A DNA stretch of 9,404 bases from an uncultured Acetatifactor sp. GTDB lineage: Bacteria > Bacillota > Clostridia > Lachnospirales > Lachnospiraceae. Below the pieces are notes generated by a model. The model did not search any database. It saw only the letters and a list, made by a program, of their open reading frames with translations, and had not been told where the DNA came from. Shown here piece after piece: positions 4,637-9,404 of this stretch. Location of the stretch: assembly GCA_910586835.1 (NCBI GenBank), contig CAJUJU010000087.1, positions 1 to 9,404 on the forward strand, written 5' to 3'. A program made the translations under genes and the position numbers. How positions within the stretch are numbered: position 1 is the stretch's first letter; every line of letters begins with the position of its first letter.

Positions 4637-7600
4637 TCACTTTTTGACAATGCTTCGCCTTTTCCTTCTTCTGACAAGCCTGATCCCTGCCCCGGTTCCT
4701 CCGCCAATCACGCAGGCCGCGCCGCCCACGGTGCCCAGAAGAAGCGGTGTATTATGCAGCCACAGCGCAAACGCGTTAGTGGTCACCACAAGTCCGGTGA
4801 TAACGGTTTCTCCTTCGTTTCCCGCCGCGTCATATGCCAGAATCTGAACGCTCTGCGTCTCTGTTGACTCCGGGATTGAGAATCTGCAGATTTCACCTTC
4901 CATGGTATAATCCACCGGAACCCCGTTCAGCAAAATCTTTACCTCCGCCAACACAAGATTGTCCTTAACCTCCACAGCTGCCTGCTTGACTTCTTCTCTG
5001 TATCTGGTATTGTTCTCCAGATCGATGGGCACCGCCACCGGAGCCGTCTTGTCAACTCCAAAGGATATTTCCGCCCTGACTCTGCCCGCCGGATCAAAGT
5101 ATTTATCATCCGCAACATTTTCATTGACGTTTCCGGCTTTGTCCTCGGAATAGACAGATATGGTGTAAGTGCCGTCCTCGGAGAACAATTCCTGCCGGAT
5201 CGTATAGGTATACCGGCACCACAGGCCCTCGTCCTCCCTGGCCGTGATGGTGTAATCCTGTCCCTCCGCCAGGTCTGTGGGAATTCCGTTCTTCATCAGT
5301 TTGATCAGAATGGTGCTCCGCTCCAGCTCGTTCACATTTGTCTCCGTCAGCACGATATCCCGCTCCTGTGTAATGTACCTTCCCAGAATTTCTTCCCGCG
5401 CAGGGCTGTCAAAGGTGTACACGGATCCGAACCGGTTGACGGAGAACATCACCTCCGTGGATTCCTCCGCCTCATGTCCTGCCAGATCCCTCGCACTGAC
5501 CTTCAGCACATAAATATCGTCCACCGTGCTGATTCTCTCAAAGTCGTCAAAGGTAAAACGTCTTCCGTTTGTTATCTCTTCATAAGTTCCCGCATACTCC
5601 ACCTCTCCGTTGTTCACGCCGGTCAGCGTAATCCGGATGGAATCCCTGTCAATATTGGTATCCGAGACCTCCACCACCGGTGCTACCATGCCGTTGTATG
5701 CCGCTCTGTCCTCCACTCCGCTGATCCTGACCGCAGGCTGCGTCAGATCTATGTAAAACTCCTCGGGTGCATATTCCTCCATGGCGTTCCCCGCCATATC
5801 CATTCCCTCGATGGCAAAGGTATATCTTCCGTCCTCGTCGTAAGCGATAGTTGCGGTATGTTCGTCCCCATTGCTGCGCCATCCGGATTCTGCCGGAAAT
5901 GTCTTCTCATTCCCGTCATCCGTGCAGGTTCCGATGATACTGATACGGCCCGGGTCAAAGTTGTGCTCCGTAATTGTTATTTCCGCCGTTCGCGCCTGCC
6001 CGTAAAAGTTGCCGTTCAAGTCCACATTGTTGTCATACCCAACCCTTACAGACGGCAATGTCTTATCGATGGTAAAGGGCTCTATTTCCGGACTGACGGC
6101 CACTCGTCCACCGTTGTCAGCAAAAGAAAGCTCCATGCTGAAATCGCCGTCCTCGGTAAAAGGAATCCGCGCCGTGTAGGTACTTTTATCCGGTTCCGCG
6201 CTGTTCCTGTTCTCCTCCCAGGCTCCCATATCCGTCAGCTTTATTTCGGGCAGCCACTCATCCGTGTTCGCCACCGTAACCTTTACATTTTTCGGATCTA
6301 AATTGCGTTCTGTGATTACGATGGTTGCCGTGCGATCTGCGTTATAAAATGCAGTGTTTTCGCTGTCAGACGTCATATTGTCAAAAGTTACCTGAATGGT
6401 CGGATCTTCCTTATCAATGCTTATGATCTCCTCTTCGGAACTCACATTGCCTGCCCGGTCGGTCATTGTCACTGCCAGCACTATGGCATTGCTGTTATTC
6501 CTGACGGCTATCCTTTTCTCCAGGTTCAGAACAAGATTGCCTTCTTTTGTGACTACGTTCCATCCCTCGTCTCCCTGGAGCACTCCCTCCGCAGTCACCT
6601 CCAGCTCTCCCGACTGATTCTCCTCCTCATTATAAGGTGCTTTCACTGACCAGCTCACGCTGCGGATACCGGACCAGGAATCCGTTATCGCCAGACGCAC
6701 ATCCACATCCTGCGCATAGAGAGGCTGACCGTTTATATCCTTTCCTGCTTCGGTTCCCATGGAAAAAAGGATATGTTCCTCCTGGTCGTGCTGCTCCTGA
6801 CTCTCCACAACCACGCCCTCCGGTGTGACATCCGTCTCCGTTGTGTTTCCCGCATGATCCGTCGCTCTGGCATAAATCTGCCCCTTAAACTCCGCCGGAA
6901 TCGTCATGCTGACGCAGCCGTCCGCATCTGCCTCCGCCGTGGTCTCATGACTTCGCACACCCTGTGCATTCACCGTATACCAGGTCAGACTTTTGATTCC
7001 CGAAGAATAAGCCTGGTCTCTGGCCTGAATGGTCACTCTGGTATCCCTGTCAAAATAAAATCCATAGTCGCCGGCTCTGGAGGACAGTTCCTCTCCGTCT
7101 CCCTCCAAATAGCCCTCCGTCTGAAAATCAAAACCGACAATGACAGGAGCAGTGCCGTCCAGACATGCCAGGAAGGATTCCTCCCGACGGTTTCCCGCAT
7201 TGTCCGTGACGGATGCCCGGATCTCATACCTGCCGTCCTCCGGTATGGGCACCTGCCGCATATCAATCACAAAACTGTCCTGCAGTACTTTCTCCGTCTC
7301 CTTCCAGTAGGTTCTGTCAATCCTTCTGTGCTCATTATCCTCCGTCAGCGGAATTCCGTTTACCGTTACGCTCACCGCACGAAGCCCGGCGTTTCTGTCT
7401 GATCCGCCCACGATATCGCCCACATTTATGGTAAATGTGGCCGGTTGGGTATAGAACGCTCTGTTTTCCGTATCAATGTAGCTTGCCTCTTCCTTGGAAA
7501 GAATGGAGATAACAGGAAGATTCTTTTCCACCAAAAGCGTCTCCGGCCTGAGATTGGAGTTGTCACCTCCCAATATCACAAACTCTCCCGTCACATTCCC

Positions 7601-9319
7601 CACCTTATCCCTGGCCTTTGCAGAGATCTCCGCACAGATCCGCAGATCGTCACCCACCACAAGCTCTGCCGGAATCCGAAATTCTGCCGTCCCTGCATCG
7701 TCCACCGTCCCCGTCCGGTAGCTTTTCCCATCCAGATACAAAGTGATTGTCTCCACACCGGAGCCCTCCGGATCGTCGGCTCTCACCTGTACCATCATCA
7801 TGTCTTCATTGAAAAAGCTTCCGAAGGATGTGGTGTTCAGATCCTTAACCACAAATCCCGAAATTTCCGGCTCCGATTTGTCTATCCGCACCAGAACCTT
7901 CTGCGGCTGTGAAATATTTCCGGCCCGGTCCACTGCCCAGACATAATACAGGCGCCGCTGCTCCCCCGAAACGGTAAAGGTATATTCGCCCTCCGCGGAA
8001 ACCGCAAGCTTCACGCCGCCTCCCGCGGCAATATCCGCAGCCGACAGTTCCGTATCGCTGTACACGGCACAGTCGATACCGCTGGCCGGAAAGCTGCCGC
8101 CTGCAGCATCATAAACCTTCCCTGTAATACTGCAGCTGTCTTCTCCCGTCCAGTCCGGCTGGGGAATCGGTTCCGCCACAGGCGCATCCCGGTCAATGAC
8201 AATCCTGATTTTTTTATCCAGTTCCACCCGTTTCCATTTGAGGGAGTTTCTCACGGAAATACGATCTATCTCCGTGGAATCCGCAAATTCCCAGCTCTGT
8301 CTTCCCTTTCCGCCCTGTATGCTCAGTTCTTCCCCGTGGGAAAAAACCGCTTTTCTGTCGTTTCTGTAAAAGTAGCAGACGGCGTTTCCGTCGGAAACCG
8401 TAGCATAGGCTTCGTCGGCGTTGAAGGTAATCCCGGAGCCCATCCAATCCGTTTGCCCTACCGGTGAAAAAGAGACCTGAATGGAGGTCTCCTCCTCCAC
8501 CACAAAGTGCACAAGATAATCATTATTGTCCCCTTCCCCGGGAACCGTCAACAGATCGGAGACATCCTTTCCGTTTTGAAGCAGCTGATCCACATTGTAG
8601 CCCTCTTCTGTCCGAATAGAGATATGGCAGGTCTCCCCGTAGACATAAGGCTCTGCTTTATCCGGTCGGACAGAGCCGTTATCGCCCCCGGATACCGATG
8701 CCGAGACGGAAAAAGTATCCCTGGCAAATACAACGCTGACCTGGTGATCCCGCTCCTCTCCTACCGAAATCTCATATCGTTTGGCAGAATTGTCCCATGG
8801 ACCTCCAACCGGTTGACCGTCGATCATCACTTCCGCAATGTGGGAGTGTTCCGCCGCCTCCAATACAAGCTCCGCCGTCTCCGTGTCGTAAAAGGACAAC
8901 CTGTCAGACACGGGATTGCCCTGTTTGTCCTTCACGGTTCCTTCCCCCGAAACCTGAAGCGTCACAACATGCTCCACCGGAAGCGGCGCCTGCATGACAA
9001 TCTCATATTGGCCGTTTTTCTGCAGCGTAATCACCGGCGCTTTCTCCACGGGATAATATCCGTCCGCCTCACCGACGGAGACATAAAAGGGATCTCCCTC
9101 GTTGGCTGACACCGTGATCTGAGCAACCCCTCCACTGGTCACGCCGTTTCCGCTGACCGTCGGATCATCTACGCCCGTCAGAGAGACAGTCACTCCGGTC
9201 TTATTCAACGTTGCCGCCGTGTCATTATCCTTCAACGTAATCTGAATCAAAAAGGTCTCCGCCAGCACCGTTATGACATTATCCTGAAACACCAGCAGAC
9301 ATATCAGACATAGAGCCAA
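4637..9319 (-). CDS. Giant Ig-like repeat surface protein with C-terminal membrane anchor
   Basis: The product (1560 residues from the TTG at 9319) is an exported, membrane-anchored rod. The N-terminus is hydrophobic (ALCLICLLVF) with a likely signal peptidase site after VLA (18-20). Residues 22-112 form a first beta domain. Residues 115-287 hold two repeats resembling divergent InlB B-repeats (for example the GGDNGSVRP and GYNVDQ segments). From about 370 to 1512 come roughly ten Ig-like modules of 105-135 residues, each ending with a D-x-A-G-N-like motif (464, 571, 706, 821, 954, 1068, 1174, 1278, 1393, 1497); several then run into 'IDK-x-x-P'. The end has one membrane segment (about 1523-1547) and a basic stop-transfer (RRRKRR); there is no LPxTG sortase signal. 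No catalytic domain is visible, so adhesion or a scaffold role is likely. The start is odd: no in-frame ATG or GTG exists after the upstream TGA (9383-9385), and the ATG at 9344 is one base out of frame. Confidence 0.85.
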   Translation of the reverse strand: MALCLICLLVFQDNVITVLAETFLIQITLKDNDTAATLNKTGVTVSLTGVDDPTVSGNGVTSGGVAQITVSANEGDPFYVSVGEADGYYPVEKAPVITLQKNGQYEIVMQAPLPVEHVVTLQVSGEGTVKDKQGNPVSDRLSFYDTETAELVLEAAEHSHIAEVMIDGQPVGGPWDNSAKRYEISVGEERDHQVSVVFARDTFSVSASVSGGDNGSVRPDKAEPYVYGETCHISIRTEEGYNVDQLLQNGKDVSDLLTVPGEGDNNDYLVHFVVEEETSIQVSFSPVGQTDWMGSGITFNADEAYATVSDGNAVCYFYRNDRKAVFSHGEELSIQGGKGRQSWEFADSTEIDRISVRNSLKWKRVELDKKIRIVIDRDAPVAEPIPQPDWTGEDSCSITGKVYDAAGGSFPASGIDCAVYSDTELSAADIAAGGGVKLAVSAEGEYTFTVSGEQRRLYYVWAVDRAGNISQPQKVLVRIDKSEPEISGFVVKDLNTTSFGSFFNEDMMMVQVRADDPEGSGVETITLYLDGKSYRTGTVDDAGTAEFRIPAELVVGDDLRICAEISAKARDKVGNVTGEFVILGGDNSNLRPETLLVEKNLPVISILSKEEASYIDTENRAFYTQPATFTINVGDIVGGSDRNAGLRAVSVTVNGIPLTEDNEHRRIDRTYWKETEKVLQDSFVIDMRQVPIPEDGRYEIRASVTDNAGNRREESFLACLDGTAPVIVGFDFQTEGYLEGDGEELSSRAGDYGFYFDRDTRVTIQARDQAYSSGIKSLTWYTVNAQGVRSHETTAEADADGCVSMTIPAEFKGQIYARATDHAGNTTETDVTPEGVVVESQEQHDQEEHILFSMGTEAGKDINGQPLYAQDVDVRLAITDSWSGIRSVSWSVKAPYNEEENQSGELEVTAEGVLQGDEGWNVVTKEGNLVLNLEKRIAVRNNSNAIVLAVTMTDRAGNVSSEEEIISIDKEDPTIQVTFDNMTSDSENTAFYNADRTATIVITERNLDPKNVKVTVANTDEWLPEIKLTDMGAWEENRNSAEPDKSTYTARIPFTEDGDFSMELSFADNGGRVAVSPEIEPFTIDKTLPSVRVGYDNNVDLNGNFYGQARTAEITITEHNFDPGRISIIGTCTDDGNEKTFPAESGWRSNGDEHTATIAYDEDGRYTFAIEGMDMAGNAMEEYAPEEFYIDLTQPAVRISGVEDRAAYNGMVAPVVEVSDTNIDRDSIRITLTGVNNGEVEYAGTYEEITNGRRFTFDDFERISTVDDIYVLKVSARDLAGHEAEESTEVMFSVNRFGSVYTFDSPAREEILGRYITQERDIVLTETNVNELERSTILIKLMKNGIPTDLAEGQDYTITAREDEGLWCRYTYTIRQELFSEDGTYTISVYSEDKAGNVNENVADDKYFDPAGRVRAEISFGVDKTAPVAVPIDLENNTRYREEVKQAAVEVKDNLVLAEVKILLNGVPVDYTMEGEICRFSIPESTETQSVQILAYDAAGNEGETVITGLVVTTNAFALWLHNTPLLLGTVGGAACVIGGGTGAGIRLVRRRKRRSIVKK

Positions 9320-9354
9320 TATTCTGGGCCATCTGTATTTCCATGAATCTGATG

Positions 9355-9386
9355 TGGTATAAAAAAAGTTGACAGCCCATTCTCAA
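9355..9386 (-). promoter_or_regulatory. Possible promoter of the surface-protein operon
   Basis: On the minus strand TTGAGA (9381-9386) could be a -35 box. Candidate -10 boxes are TTTATA (9358-9363, 17-base spacing) or TATACC (9355-9360, 20-base spacing). The spacer includes a run of seven Ts (9361-9367, shared with the -10). Transcription would start near 9350, only a few bases before the ATG at 9344, leaving no room for a ribosome binding site. Upstream genes may also feed this operon from beyond the window. Confidence 0.35.
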
Positions 9387-9402
9387 GGATTTGAGATATA
9401 AT
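9369..9402 (+). promoter_or_regulatory. Possible rightward promoter with an unusually long spacer
   Basis: The plus strand has a perfect TTGACA (9369-9374) and a perfect TATAAT (9397-9402), but 22 bases apart instead of about 17. An inverted repeat fills the spacer and abuts the -10. Promoters with over-long spacers holding a dyad are known for MerR-type activators, usually at 19-20 bases, so this may be an activator-dependent promoter for a gene beyond the window, or coincidence. Confidence 0.35.
9381..9396. repeat. Inverted repeat TCTCAA-N4-TTGAGA
   Basis: Two perfect 6-base arms are separated by GGAT. The repeat contains the candidate leftward -35 box and touches the rightward TATAAT, so a protein bound here could control both directions. 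It may be a regulator operator; it has no T-run that would make it a terminator. Confidence 0.55.
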
Positions 9403-9404
9403 CA

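Noticed and set aside
8507..9109. Plus-strand open frame of 200 codons opposite the giant gene, and similar frames at 5474-6301, 6773-7402 and 7445-7912
   Set aside because: All lie antisense to the continuous Ig-repeat gene, whose protein has clear repeated structure. Their products are rich in Arg, His and Ser, as expected from reading a G+C-rich gene backwards.
9279..9344. Short frame from the ATG at 9344 (21 codons) as a leader peptide
   Set aside because: No ribosome site precedes it and its product looks like the misframed signal-peptide region, so the one-base shift explains it better.

Overview
The window looks like chromosomal DNA from a Gram-positive anaerobe of the Clostridia, most likely a Lachnospiraceae-type gut bacterium. 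This is inference from several signs: strong AGGAGG-type ribosome binding sites, sigma-A-like promoters, a Firmicute-style mannonate dehydratase, a DUF4176 protein and WXG-type proteins of the Bacillota type VII secretion (T7SS) world, and a tRNA-Asn of clostridial sequence. Every supported gene lies on the minus strand, so the biological order runs from right to left.

Right to left: (1) a probable divergent promoter region with an inverted repeat (about 9355-9404); (2) a 1560-residue cell-surface protein made of about ten Ig-like modules with a C-terminal membrane anchor (4637-9319), whose natural ATG start appears to be put out of frame by one extra base; (3) an 85-residue protein with one membrane segment and a zinc ribbon (4292-4549); (4) a WXG100-like protein with a long Glu/Arg-rich helix added at its C-terminus (3781-4266); (5) a 479-residue protein with a WXG-like helical head, glycine-rich linkers, a beta-rich Gly/Ala body and a Trp heptad tail, the best effector candidate (2292-3731); (6) a new promoter and a two-gene unit, a DUF4176 protein overlapping a lipoprotein (1465-2212); (7) a stand-alone mannonate dehydratase gene, uxuA (291-1352); (8) a strong promoter followed by two degenerate tRNA 5' halves and then a genuine tRNA-Asn cut by the window edge (1-273).

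Genes 2 to 6 look like one functional island: a T7SS-linked export or surface module. No EssC-type ATPase, EsaA, EssB or YukD gene is inside the window, so the secretion machine must be elsewhere, probably to the right, if the idea is correct. A plausible reading is that the WXG100-like protein partners the large WXG-headed protein for export, DUF4176 is a T7SS-associated accessory protein, and the lipoprotein is an envelope partner or immunity factor. The giant Ig protein would project from the membrane. Roles beyond family recognition are inference.

The left part (uxuA and the tRNA region) is core metabolism and translation and seems unrelated to the island. There is no CRISPR array, transposase, integrase or rRNA. 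No intergenic stretch exceeds 300 bases; the longest tract without a protein gene is 1-290, which holds the tRNA array and its promoter.
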